A stretch of DNA of 46,566 bases from Mycolicibacterium austroafricanum (GTDB lineage Bacteria > Actinomycetota > Actinomycetes > Mycobacteriales > Mycobacteriaceae), in the NCBI RefSeq assembly GCF_902705885.1, contig NZ_CACSIP010000037.1:71-46636 (forward strand), read 5' to 3'. The notes beneath the pieces were generated by a model. The model made no database searches and was not told where the DNA came from. It was given only the letters and a program-made list of their open reading frames with translations. A program made the position numbers and the translations under genes. Below are positions 26,433-34,864 of the stretch, one piece after another. The stretch's first letter is position 1. Each line of letters opens with the position of its first letter.

Positions 26433-27583
26433 GCGCACCAACGACGATGGACACACTGCCCACCACGGTCGACGAATCGCGGACCGCGTTCCGCTCTTGG
26501 CTCGCCGACCAACGCGAGGACCTCGAACAGTTCCGCACCAACGGCGGCGACATCACCCATGTGTTCGAACGGCTTCGTGCACTGCAGCGAATGTTGTTCG
26601 AGTCCGGCTGGATTCGGCTCGGTTGGCCTGAGGAGGTAGGCGGTCTGGGCGGCAAACCGATCCTGCGCAGCATCGTCGGTGAGGAACTGGCACTCGCCGG
26701 CTATCCGCCGCCGTTCTCCTTCGCCACTCAGGAGGTGCTGGGCCCTGCCGTGGCGGCCTTCGCACGCCCGGAACTCGCATCGTTGGTACTGCCGCGACTG
26801 CTGCGCGGTGATGAAACGTGGTGCCAGGGTTTTTCGGAACCCGGAGCGGGCAGCGACCTCGCATCGCTACGGCTGAAAGCCGTGCGCGTCGACGACGGGT
26901 GGCGCGTTACCGGCGAGAAGATATGGACCAGTTGGGCGCAGTTCGCGGACCGATGTGTCCTCCTCGCAAGGACCGGTGCACCAGACTCGGCCCATCGCGG
27001 TATCTCCGCGTTCCTCCTCGATATGGACACCCCCGGCATCGAGATCAGCCCGCTGCGGAGCATGAACGGCGACGAGGAGTTCTGTTCGCTCTACTTCGGC
27101 GACGCCCTCATTCCGCACAATCGGCTCCTGGGCGAGGTCGACGGGGGCTGGTCCGTCGCGATGCACGTGCTGGCGGGGGAGCGGGGCGCGGCCGCCTGGC
27201 AGCGTCAAATCTGGTTGCGTACCAGGCTCAACGACCTCGCCATCGCTGACGGCGGCGCCACCGGTGCCGCCGTAGTCGGCGAAGCACTCGAACTGCTCGT
27301 CGGGTTGCGGCTGCTGTCACGCCGGACGGTCCGGGCGCTGTCCGACGGTCGTCCCGTGGGTGCCACCACATCGCTGGACAAGCTCGCGATGTCGACCGCC
27401 GAGAAATTCCTCTTCGACAGCGTCTTAGCCGCTCTCGGCGCGGACGTCGTCTTCGGCGGTGGTGACATCGCCGAGGAGTGGCGCACCGACTACCTCTACA
27501 GCCGCGCCTCGTCGATTTACGGCGGTGCGGCGGAGATCCAACGCAACATCATCGCTGAGCGATTGCTCGGCCTACCGCGCTGA
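26429..27583 (+). CDS. Acyl-CoA dehydrogenase (FadE type), full-length subunit
   Basis: A 384-residue FAD-dependent acyl-CoA dehydrogenase. The flavin-side segment is WCQGFSEPGAGSDLASLRLK, followed by GEKIWTSWAQFADRCVLLAR. The C-terminal domain ends with SSIYGGAAEIQRNIIAERLL. The position of the Glu used by MCAD (YEG) is Gly here, as in many mycobacterial FadE proteins. A second, shorter FadE-like gene follows after 17 bases, so the pair may form the alpha2-beta2 heteromer known for sterol side chains. Its ATG overlaps the racemase stop. Confidence 0.9.
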   Translation: MSAPTTMDTLPTTVDESRTAFRSWLADQREDLEQFRTNGGDITHVFERLRALQRMLFESGWIRLGWPEEVGGLGGKPILRSIVGEELALAGYPPPFSFATQEVLGPAVAAFARPELASLVLPRLLRGDETWCQGFSEPGAGSDLASLRLKAVRVDDGWRVTGEKIWTSWAQFADRCVLLARTGAPDSAHRGISAFLLDMDTPGIEISPLRSMNGDEEFCSLYFGDALIPHNRLLGEVDGGWSVAMHVLAGERGAAAWQRQIWLRTRLNDLAIADGGATGAAVVGEALELLVGLRLLSRRTVRALSDGRPVGATTSLDKLAMSTAEKFLFDSVLAALGADVVFGGGDIAEEWRTDYLYSRASSIYGGAAEIQRNIIAERLLGLPR

Positions 27584-27600
27584 ACCGGAAGGACACTCCC

Positions 27601-28557
27601 ATGGACGCCGCCGACGCCGCCCAGATTACCGATGCGCTTCGCGACGCGCTGAGTGCGCAGCCGGGGAGAGCGCGCGATGTCGTCGCCGAGTTCGGCTGGT
27701 ACGAACTGATGGCCGAGGAGCCCGAAGTGGCTGTTTCGTCGCTGTTCACCCTCGCCGGCGAGCTGCTGCTGCCTAGGTCGCAACTCGACTCCGTGCTGCT
27801 GGCCGCTGCGGGCGAAGAGTTCGGCGGCATCGATGCCAGGGTGGTACTACCGCCGCCGGGTACCAGCCGGCCTGCCGGGTCGCGCGTGGACGCGCACACC
27901 GTCGAACTCGCGGGCGTCGTGCAGGCAGGCACGACACCGATCCTGGTCGCGCTACGCGACGACGACGGCAGGCACTCGTTGGTGATGTGTGACGCTCCGG
28001 ACGATGCGCCGGGCGATCCCCTCGACACGGCTGCTGGGTGGGTGCGGGCCACCGCGACGGCGTCGGTGAGCACGACTGTGGACGTCGCCGACGCGACGGC
28101 CGCGTGGGCTGCGATGGTGGCCGCCGGCCGCCGCGCGCTCTCACACGAACTCGTCGGCGTGGGGTCGGCGATGATGCGGATGACCGTCGAACACGTCGGC
28201 AGCCGCGAGCAGTTCAATCAGCCGCTGGGATCCTTTCAGGCTGTCAAGCATCAACTCGCCGATGTCCATCTGTGGCATCAGATCGCAGAGTTGTCCGCCG
28301 GCGCCGCGTGGGAGAACGCCGACGGACCAAGCGCGGCACTCGCCAAAGCCGCGGCGATCCGCTCGTCGCGTTCGGCGCGCGCGGTGTGCCAACAACTCCT
28401 CGGAGGCATGGGCTTCACCTGGGAGCATGACTTCCACCGCTATCTGCGGCGTGCGCTCACGCTAGAGCCGCTTCTGGGCGGCGCTGCCGAGCTGCACGCC
28501 GAGTTGGGTGCGGTGTTGCGGTCCGGAGACTTGAGTGAATCTCTGGTCGCGCTGTGA
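27601..28557 (+). CDS. Acyl-CoA dehydrogenase-like protein, short subunit
   Basis: A 318-residue protein in which only the C-terminal ACAD domain is well conserved: SREQFNQPLGSFQAVKHQLA, then GGMGFTWEHDFHRYLRRALT. The N-terminal and middle domains are short and degenerate. The Arg/Gln FAD-contacting residues are kept. This shape fits the non-catalytic or FAD-sharing partner of a heteromeric FadE complex (as for ChsE1/ChsE2-type pairs), with the gene at 26429 as the other half. GGAAGG precedes the ATG. Confidence 0.82.
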   Translation: MDAADAAQITDALRDALSAQPGRARDVVAEFGWYELMAEEPEVAVSSLFTLAGELLLPRSQLDSVLLAAAGEEFGGIDARVVLPPPGTSRPAGSRVDAHTVELAGVVQAGTTPILVALRDDDGRHSLVMCDAPDDAPGDPLDTAAGWVRATATASVSTTVDVADATAAWAAMVAAGRRALSHELVGVGSAMMRMTVEHVGSREQFNQPLGSFQAVKHQLADVHLWHQIAELSAGAAWENADGPSAALAKAAAIRSSRSARAVCQQLLGGMGFTWEHDFHRYLRRALTLEPLLGGAAELHAELGAVLRSGDLSESLVAL

Positions 28558-28607
28558 CGCGACGGCTTTCACCGGACGACAACGAATCCATCAGCTGAGG
28601 AGGAACC

Positions 28608-29819
28608 GTGCGCGAAGCATGGATCATCGACGGGGTACGCACGCCGCGAGGCAAGGGGAAGGCTTCGGGTGCGCTGCACTCCGTGCACCCGCAGGAACTG
28701 CTGGCAACCGTGCTACGCGCTCTCGTCGAACGGGGCCTGTCCGCTGACGACGTCGACGACGTTGTCATGGGCAACGGCGAACACGCGGGCGATCACGCCA
28801 ATGACATCGCCCGATCCGCGGTGCTCACCGCGGGTTGGCCGGTGACCGTGCCGGGACTGACCGTGAACCGATTCTGTGGAGGCGGTCAGCAGGCCGTGAT
28901 GGCGGCAGCTACTGGCGTTCTCGCAGGATGGCAGGATCTCGTCGTGGCCGGAGGCGTGGAGTCGATGTCGCGCCACACGTACGGACGGCCACTCGACGCA
29001 GGCAATGGCAAACTGCGGGAACGGTATCCGCTCGTCCCCCAGGGCATCGCGGCCGACCTGATCGCGACCTTGGAGGGGTTCGATCGCACTACCGTGGATC
29101 AGTTCGCGGTCACCAGCCAGGAACGCGCTGCCGTCGCGGCCAAGGAAGGTCGGTTCAACCACAGCCTGGTCGCCGTGTACTCCGAAGGCGACGTTCTCCT
29201 GGATCGTGACGAGCACCTACGTCCCGGAACTACGGTCGAGTCGCTGTCGGGACTGCCCGCGTCGTTCGAGCGTTCGGGTGGCAAACCCCGTGAGGACGGG
29301 CGCAGCTACGACGAGATGTGCGTGGTCACTTACCCGGAAGCAGGCGTCCTCCAGCACGTGCACCATGCCGGCAACTCGTCGGGCGTCGTCGACGGGGCCG
29401 CGGCGATGGTGGTTGCCTCCAGCGACTACGCCACGGCGAACGGACTGAGGCCGCGGGCGCGTCTTGTGACCGGCGCGGTTCGCGGCGCGGAACCGGTCAT
29501 CATGCTGACAGCGCCCGGACCGGCCGCGCGGGTCTGCTTGGACAAAGCCGGGATGGCCGCGACCGACATCGACCTCTGGGAGATCAACGAAGCGTTCGCG
29601 GCGGTGCCGCTGAAGGTGATCCGCGACCTGGCCATCGATCCGGACAAGGTCAACGTCAACGGCGGCGCCATCGCGCTGGGCCACCCGATCGGTGCCACCG
29701 GAGCCATGCTGTTTCAGACCGTGTTGGACGAACTCGAACGACGAGATCTGAGCACCGGGTTGGTCACGATGTGCACCGGTGGCGGGATGGCAACGGCGAC
29801 AATCATCGAACGGGTCTAG
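28608..29819 (+). CDS. Thiolase (acetyl-CoA C-acyltransferase, FadA type)
   Basis: A 403-residue degradative thiolase. The nucleophilic Cys lies in NRFCGGGQQAVMAAATG, where the usual CSSG is replaced by CGGG. HAGNSSGVVDGAAAMVVAS, NEAFAAVP, NGGAIALGHPIGATGAM and the closing CTGGGM carry the remaining catalytic residues. It would release acetyl- or propionyl-CoA from a 3-oxoacyl-CoA. The GTG start has GAGGAGG four bases upstream. It is the second thiolase of the array and of a different class from the SCP-x enzyme at 24088. Confidence 0.92.
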   Translation: MREAWIIDGVRTPRGKGKASGALHSVHPQELLATVLRALVERGLSADDVDDVVMGNGEHAGDHANDIARSAVLTAGWPVTVPGLTVNRFCGGGQQAVMAAATGVLAGWQDLVVAGGVESMSRHTYGRPLDAGNGKLRERYPLVPQGIAADLIATLEGFDRTTVDQFAVTSQERAAVAAKEGRFNHSLVAVYSEGDVLLDRDEHLRPGTTVESLSGLPASFERSGGKPREDGRSYDEMCVVTYPEAGVLQHVHHAGNSSGVVDGAAAMVVASSDYATANGLRPRARLVTGAVRGAEPVIMLTAPGPAARVCLDKAGMAATDIDLWEINEAFAAVPLKVIRDLAIDPDKVNVNGGAIALGHPIGATGAMLFQTVLDELERRDLSTGLVTMCTGGGMATATIIERV

Positions 29820-29847
29820 CCCCGATGATCTCGAACGGAGAATCCCC

Positions 29848-30636
29848 ATGAGTCGTACCGCGGTCGACATCCACCTGCGTGGTCACGTTGCGGAACTGAG
29901 GTTGAGCCGTCCCGACATACTGAACGCGTTCGACGAAACACTGGTCAACGAGTTACCGGGTGCGCTCATCGACCTAGCGCGCAACACCGATGTCCGCGCC
30001 GCGGTGTTCACATCGACGGGCAAGTACTTCTCGGCGGGCGGCGACATGCAGACGATCCTTGACGGTCACGCCGACCTCAACGCGTTGATCCGCAACGTCG
30101 ACGACGGTCGTCGGCTGTTCCGTTCTTTCGCAGACTTTCCCAAACCCCTGGTGGCGGCCGTGCACGGACACTCCTTCGGAGTGTCGACGAGCCTCGTCTT
30201 CACCGCGGACGCCGTGGTGACGACTCCCACGACGAAGTTGAGCGATCCGCACGTCCACATGGGTCTGGTGGCCGGGGACGGTGGATGTGTCGCCTGGCCG
30301 CCCAGCGCGGGCCTGCTGCGTGCGAAGCGGCGACTGCTCTGGGGGGAACCGCTCACCGGTCAGGAGGCATTCGACCTAGGCCTGGTGACGGACCTCGTCG
30401 ACACCGCTGACGACGTAGCAAGCACCGCTTTCGAGCTGGCGGAGCGAGTGGCGGCGTTGCCGCCCATCGCTACGCAGTTGACGAAGCGCACGCTGAACAA
30501 GGCGCTTGCCGCCTCGACCGAACAGGTGCTCGACACGGGGTTCTACCTCGAGGCTCTGTCCAACCGAAGCACCGACGCGGTCGAGGCGGTCCAGGCGTTC
30601 ATGGAGAAACGAGAGGGACGATGGACGGGACGTTGA
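29848..30636 (+). CDS. Enoyl-CoA hydratase/isomerase family protein
   Basis: A 262-residue crotonase-fold protein. The first oxyanion-hole segment is AAVFTSTGKYFSAGGDMQTI and the second AAVHGHSFGVSTSLVFTADA. The catalytic region is DPHVHMGLVAGDGGCVAWPP; Asp stands in the GDGG position and the classical Glu144/Glu164 pair is not obvious, so isomerase or another crotonase activity is possible. ATG 29848 is preferred (CGGAG upstream) over an in-frame start inside the thiolase gene. It overlaps the next gene by 16 bases. Confidence 0.88.
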   Translation: MSRTAVDIHLRGHVAELRLSRPDILNAFDETLVNELPGALIDLARNTDVRAAVFTSTGKYFSAGGDMQTILDGHADLNALIRNVDDGRRLFRSFADFPKPLVAAVHGHSFGVSTSLVFTADAVVTTPTTKLSDPHVHMGLVAGDGGCVAWPPSAGLLRAKRRLLWGEPLTGQEAFDLGLVTDLVDTADDVASTAFELAERVAALPPIATQLTKRTLNKALAASTEQVLDTGFYLEALSNRSTDAVEAVQAFMEKREGRWTGR

Positions 30637-32234
30637 ATCGTATGGAGGCTCCGGTCGATACGCATGTGTGGGGCGAACGGGTTGTTGAGGGCCGGTACGC
30701 CGGGCACGCGGGCCTGGTGTACGAGATGGCACCTACCTCGCTGCCGTCGCTCCTGATCGGCAGCGACACCTGGGACGGTCGTGACTACCTCGTGCAGGGC
30801 GACCGCCGCGTAACCCACCGCGCATTCCGCGACGCGGTCCCCAGCGCCGCGGCGCAGCTGGCCGCAGCGAGGGTGCGCCGCGGCGATCGGGTGGTGCTGC
30901 ACAGCCACAACCGATTGGAGTTCGTGCTCGCGACCTGGGCTACGTGGTGGCTTGGTGCGGTGCCGGTCTACGCCAACCGGTGGTGGAGCGCTGCCGAAAT
31001 CGACCACGCGCTGCAGGTGACCACACCGGTGGTGGTGCTGAGCGATGCCCCCGAACAGCTCCAGGCGGGCTGCACGGTGACGTCGATCGCGGATCTCGGC
31101 GGGGCGTTCGATGGCGTAGCGAGCGGACCGGCGGCGGTCGATGACATCGACGTCGACGCACCGGGCCTGGTGTTGTTCACCTCGGGGAGCTCAGGCCCTC
31201 CGAAGGCCGTGGAACTGTCGATCCGGTCACTGATCGCCAACCAGCACAATCTGCTGGCGCGTTCGCGGCGTCTGCCACAGCACGCGAATCCCGAGAATGC
31301 TCAGTCGGTTTCGCTCCTGTGCACACCGCTGTTCCATATCGGCGGGGTGTCGAATCTCCTGACCAACTTGATCACCGGGGGCAGGCTGGTGCTCACGGCG
31401 GGCCGGTTCGACGCCGCCGAGATTCTGCGCCTCATCGAGACCGAACGCGTGCAGACATGGGGCGGAGTCCCCACCATGGCGATCCGCATACTGGAGCATC
31501 CCGAATTCGGGTCACATGATCTCAGCAGCTTGCGTAGTTTCCCGTTGGGTGGTGCCCCGCTTCCTCCCGCCCTCCTCAAGCGCATGACCGCCAAGTTGCC
31601 CCAACTGGAGAAACGCGGCCTGGCCAACACCTGGGGTATGACCGAGACCGGCGGGTTCATGACGGTAGCGGGCAACGCCGACCTGCAGTCGCGGCCCGGC
31701 ACCGTCGGCAGGCCGTATCCCGTCGTCGAGGTACGCATCGCCGACCCCAATGCCGCCGGTTCCGGTGAAGTACAGGTACGCGCTCCTACGGTGATGCTCC
31801 GCTACATCGGCGTCGACGACGGCGCCGTCGACGCCGAAGGGTGGTTGCATACCGGCGATCTCGGTCACCTCGATGATGACGGCTATCTCTTCCTCGACGG
31901 CCGGAGCAAGGACATCGTCATTCGCGGTGGCGAGAACATCGCGTGTGCACACGTCGAACAGCACCTGCTCAGCCACCCGTCAGTGATCGAGGCGGCCGTG
32001 TTCGGCGTGCCTCACGACGACCTCGGCGAGGAACTGGCGGCCGCCGTCACCCACCGGGTCGGCGAACCCGTGGATGCCGAAGCGCTGCGGGCACACAGCG
32101 TCGGCGCTCTCGCGTACTTCGAGATTCCCACGCTGTGGCAGATCTCGGACACAGCACTGCCGACACTCGCCGGCGAGAAACTGAACAAGAAGGCGATCAA
32201 AGCCGATTACGTGGCCTCGTGCGAGAAGGGTTGA
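30621..32234 (+). CDS. Acyl-CoA synthetase (FadD type), second copy
   Basis: A 537-residue ANL-family ligase. Motifs: P-loop LVLFTSGSSGPPKAVELS, NTWGMTETGGFMTVAG, the hinge LHTGDLGHLDDDGYLFLDGR, and the C-terminal Lys segment TLAGEKLNKKAIKADY. It would charge a carboxylic-acid substrate with CoA. ATG 30621 has GAGAGGG upstream and lies inside the end of the hydratase gene. It stands just ahead of the CrtC-like, kinase and DUF6285 genes, so it may provide the CoA ester that the kinase module acts on, as LvaE does in the levulinate pathway. Confidence 0.91.
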   Translation: MDGTLNRMEAPVDTHVWGERVVEGRYAGHAGLVYEMAPTSLPSLLIGSDTWDGRDYLVQGDRRVTHRAFRDAVPSAAAQLAAARVRRGDRVVLHSHNRLEFVLATWATWWLGAVPVYANRWWSAAEIDHALQVTTPVVVLSDAPEQLQAGCTVTSIADLGGAFDGVASGPAAVDDIDVDAPGLVLFTSGSSGPPKAVELSIRSLIANQHNLLARSRRLPQHANPENAQSVSLLCTPLFHIGGVSNLLTNLITGGRLVLTAGRFDAAEILRLIETERVQTWGGVPTMAIRILEHPEFGSHDLSSLRSFPLGGAPLPPALLKRMTAKLPQLEKRGLANTWGMTETGGFMTVAGNADLQSRPGTVGRPYPVVEVRIADPNAAGSGEVQVRAPTVMLRYIGVDDGAVDAEGWLHTGDLGHLDDDGYLFLDGRSKDIVIRGGENIACAHVEQHLLSHPSVIEAAVFGVPHDDLGEELAAAVTHRVGEPVDAEALRAHSVGALAYFEIPTLWQISDTALPTLAGEKLNKKAIKADYVASCEKG

Positions 32235-32238
32235 GCCG

Positions 32239-33366
32239 ATGCACCTCAGCGGCGCTGACGAATACTTCACCCATCAGAGCGCGTTACCACATGCGATGGT
32301 CGAGACCAGTGATCCGTCGTGGCGGGAGCGATACTGGGTCAGTTTCCAGGACACCCGCGACGGTGACACGGTGCTGACGCTCGGCCTCGGTCGATATCCG
32401 AATCAGGACGTCATGGAGGCCTTCGCCTGTTTGTCGCGCGGTGGTGAGCAGACGAACGTGCGACTGTCGCGCTCCCTGCTGCCGGAGTCGCATGCCATGA
32501 ACGTGGGGCCGTGGTCGTGCGAGGTGACACGGCCACTTCACGCTCTGCGTTTCCGGCTCGACGACAACGACTCCGGGCTCTCGTTCGATCTCGAGTTCGC
32601 AGGCAGTTTCGAACCGATTCTGGAGGGCAAGTTCTTTCAGGTCAGCCGGGCGCGGACGACGTACGACGCGATTCGCTACGTGCAACACGGTCGTGCATCA
32701 GGCACTATCCGCACTCCCGATGGCACCGTGTTGACGGTGACCCCCGACCGATGGTGGGCCGAGCGCGACCACTCCTGGGGCACTCGGCCGCTGCCGCGCG
32801 CGGACGGGCAGCCGCCGGGGGAGCGGCCGGAGTGGAAGCTTCTGCTGTTCGCGCCGTTGCAGCTGCCCGACTTCGGCGTGCACATCTATCTGCAAGAGTC
32901 CGAGCCCGGTCGGTCGGTGCACGTGTCCGCCGGGCTGGCCTACCCGTTCGGCCATGACGGCGCGGCGCCATTGATAGTCGGTATCGAGCACGACCTGAAG
33001 TGGGAGAAGGGCGCGCCCGCCCCGACACTGATCGGTGGTGCGCTGTCGCTGCTGCTGCACGGCGGCGACCGGATCGACCTCGAGTTGACGGCCCGTCCAG
33101 GCAGGGCCCACCTACGCGGGGGTGGCTACGAGGGCTGGAACGGGTGGAAACAGGGCCAGTGGCGCGGTGATTCGACCACCGAACACGATCGTTGGGACCT
33201 CACCGACGCAACGAACTTCTACCGTTACGCCAAGGCCGGTTCCGACCACCTCGTCGAGGTCCGCCACGAAGGTCAGACGGGTTACGGCGTGATCGAATAC
33301 ATGGTCCTACCTGGGTACGGCAAGTATCGGGAAGCACTTCCACCCCCGCGATCCTCGCAAACGTGA
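32239..33366 (+). CDS. CrtC/lipocalin-like protein (DUF7064/7065 type)
   Basis: A 375-residue soluble protein with many Trp, Arg and Gly residues in beta-rich segments: MVETSDPSWRERYWVSFQD, DRWWAERDHSWGTRPLPRAD and GYEGWNGWKQGQWRGD. The layout looks like the hydroxyneurosporene-synthase (CrtC)-like two-lipocalin fold, annotated as DUF7064/7065 in mycobacteria; the call is from memory of such proteins. CrtC-type members hydrate double bonds of isoprenoids, which would suit this cluster, but activity is not established. It lies between an acyl-CoA synthetase and the kinase gene, overlapping the latter by four bases. Confidence 0.65.
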   Translation: MHLSGADEYFTHQSALPHAMVETSDPSWRERYWVSFQDTRDGDTVLTLGLGRYPNQDVMEAFACLSRGGEQTNVRLSRSLLPESHAMNVGPWSCEVTRPLHALRFRLDDNDSGLSFDLEFAGSFEPILEGKFFQVSRARTTYDAIRYVQHGRASGTIRTPDGTVLTVTPDRWWAERDHSWGTRPLPRADGQPPGERPEWKLLLFAPLQLPDFGVHIYLQESEPGRSVHVSAGLAYPFGHDGAAPLIVGIEHDLKWEKGAPAPTLIGGALSLLLHGGDRIDLELTARPGRAHLRGGGYEGWNGWKQGQWRGDSTTEHDRWDLTDATNFYRYAKAGSDHLVEVRHEGQTGYGVIEYMVLPGYGKYREALPPPRSSQT

Positions 33367-34385
33367 CCGGCATGCGCAGTGCTTTGCAGGACACGCTGGC
33401 GGAGTTCGGGGTTCGAGAGATCACCGAGCCGCAACGGCTCGGTGGCGGCAGTTCGCAGGAGAACTGGGCGTTCGACGCCGAGATGGCTACCGATGCCGGC
33501 ACCGTGTGGCGGCCCCTGCTCATGCGGCGTGTTCCGCAGGGCGGTGTCGTCGATACCGATCGCGACGTGGAGTTCGAGTTGCTTCGTGCGCTGAGTGTCA
33601 CCGACCTGCCGGTGGCACACGTGTACGTCTCCGATGACGGCAGCCGATTGACGCGGCCGGCAATGATCGTCGACCGACTGCCCGGTCGCGCCCATCGGGG
33701 TGTACTGCGAGAATCCGACCCGCTCGAACTGGGAACAGCCGGGCGGCTCACGCTCGCGAGGACGCTCCCGGTACTGCTGGCGGGCGTTCACAGTGTGGAC
33801 GTGACCGGCCTGGCGATCGACAGGGTACTTCCCGACCCGTCGCACGACCCCGCCCGCGAGGAGCTACGGCGGTGGGTAGCCGAACTGGATGCCGTGGAAC
33901 TCGGCCCGCATCCGGCGTTGCGCACGACCATCAGCTGGCTCAGCCGACACCTGCCTCCGCCGCCGGACCGAGTGTGTCTGGTGCACGGCGACTTTCGTCC
34001 GGCGAACATCCTGATCGACGAGGGTCGGATCAGCGCTCTACTTGACTGGGAACTCGCGCATCTCGGCGACACACACGACGATCTCGGCTGGTACACCTGC
34101 TCGCTGTACCGGCGCGAGCACTTTCTGAGTGGTCAATGGGACGTCGGCGAGTTCCTGCGCGTGTGGTCCGCGGCGACAGGTGAAACGGTGGACCCTCGCC
34201 GGTTGCATTTCTGGCAGGTGATGTCGGTGTTCCGGCTGGCGGTGATCGCCCTCACCGGTGTCAAGGCGTTTTGCGAGGGGGCGACGGACCGCCCTGCTGC
34301 GCCCGCAACAAGAGTGATTGCGGCGGCGTTGCGTGAGACGGGGCTCACCAGTTCGAGTCCGCGTCCCCTGAGGAGTGCCCGATGA
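33363..34385 (+). CDS. APH-family phosphotransferase (LvaA/ACAD10-11 kinase-like)
   Basis: A 340-residue aminoglycoside-phosphotransferase-fold kinase. The catalytic loop is VCLVHGDFRPANILIDEG and the metal-binding segment ALLDWELAHLGDTHDDLGWY. Upstream are the nucleotide-binding RLGGGSSQENWAF strand and AMIVDRLPGRAHRGVL. In LvaA and in the kinase part of mammalian ACAD10/11 such proteins phosphorylate the 4-hydroxyl of 4-hydroxyacyl-CoAs. Here the next genes encode a DUF6285 protein and an acyl-CoA dehydrogenase, the same trio. GTG 33363 overlaps the preceding stop (ATG 33372 is possible). An antibiotic-resistance role is unlikely in this setting. Confidence 0.87.
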   Translation: MTGMRSALQDTLAEFGVREITEPQRLGGGSSQENWAFDAEMATDAGTVWRPLLMRRVPQGGVVDTDRDVEFELLRALSVTDLPVAHVYVSDDGSRLTRPAMIVDRLPGRAHRGVLRESDPLELGTAGRLTLARTLPVLLAGVHSVDVTGLAIDRVLPDPSHDPAREELRRWVAELDAVELGPHPALRTTISWLSRHLPPPPDRVCLVHGDFRPANILIDEGRISALLDWELAHLGDTHDDLGWYTCSLYRREHFLSGQWDVGEFLRVWSAATGETVDPRRLHFWQVMSVFRLAVIALTGVKAFCEGATDRPAAPATRVIAAALRETGLTSSSPRPLRSAR

Positions 34386-34768
34386 GGCCGCTACCGTCGG
34401 AACTGATCGCGGGCATCCGAAAGATTCTGGCCGACACGATCGCCCCCGAACTGTCCAGCGATCACACCCGCGCACGTCTGGCGGAAATCCGTGCCGTGCT
34501 CGCCCAGATCGACTGGGATGACGGTGCATTCGCCCTCAAATCGCAGGCGGCAGCCCTAGCTGCCTGCCTGACCGAATCAGGCTCCTGGGTGCCTGAAGCG
34601 CTTCCTCAGCCTCCGGCGACCGAGACACTCGCCGGTTATGTCGAGTACCGCGATCGACTCGGTGCGGTGGCGATCGACGTCATGGACCGCTTGAGAACCC
34701 ACCTGGACGAGCATCCGGAGGATCTCGAAGCGCAGGCACGGTTGCAGCGCCTCATCGACGTCGTCTGA
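34382..34768 (+). CDS. DUF6285 protein (LvaB-like partner of the kinase)
   Basis: A 128-residue all-helical protein (RPLPSELIAGIRKILADTIA near the start, then ETLAGYVEYRDRLGAVAIDV and RLRTHLDEHPEDLEAQARLQ). The size, helical make-up and position directly after an APH kinase match DUF6285/LvaB proteins, which are needed for full activity of the LvaA kinase. Its ATG overlaps the kinase TGA. It is the last gene before a new regulated promoter at 34819. Confidence 0.75.
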   Translation: MRPLPSELIAGIRKILADTIAPELSSDHTRARLAEIRAVLAQIDWDDGAFALKSQAAALAACLTESGSWVPEALPQPPATETLAGYVEYRDRLGAVAIDVMDRLRTHLDEHPEDLEAQARLQRLIDVV

Positions 34769-34818
34769 CGGCGCCCGGCGTCTCCGACCTCATAAGCGCG
34801 ACTGTTATTGATTCCTAT

Positions 34819-34853
34819 ATAGTCTAGTGATATACCGTACAGGACTAGACTAT
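34819..34853. promoter_or_regulatory. Inverted-repeat operator before the acyl-CoA dehydrogenase (site 5)
   Basis: ATAGTCTAG at 34819-34827 and its perfect complement CTAGACTAT at 34845-34853 are separated by 17 bases in an AT-rich island. The left arm continues as TAGTCTAGTGAT, matching the TAGTCGAGTAAT at 23628. The dyad ends 11 bases before ATG 34865 and very probably overlaps the promoter of the ACAD-SDR-MaoC-ACAD unit. Confidence 0.7.
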
Positions 34854-34864
34854 CTGTGGAGAAC

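Noticed and set aside
33363..34385. Antibiotic-resistance kinase based on the APH fold
   Set aside because: The DUF6285 and acyl-CoA dehydrogenase neighbours fit a catabolic kinase better; APH folds are widespread outside resistance.
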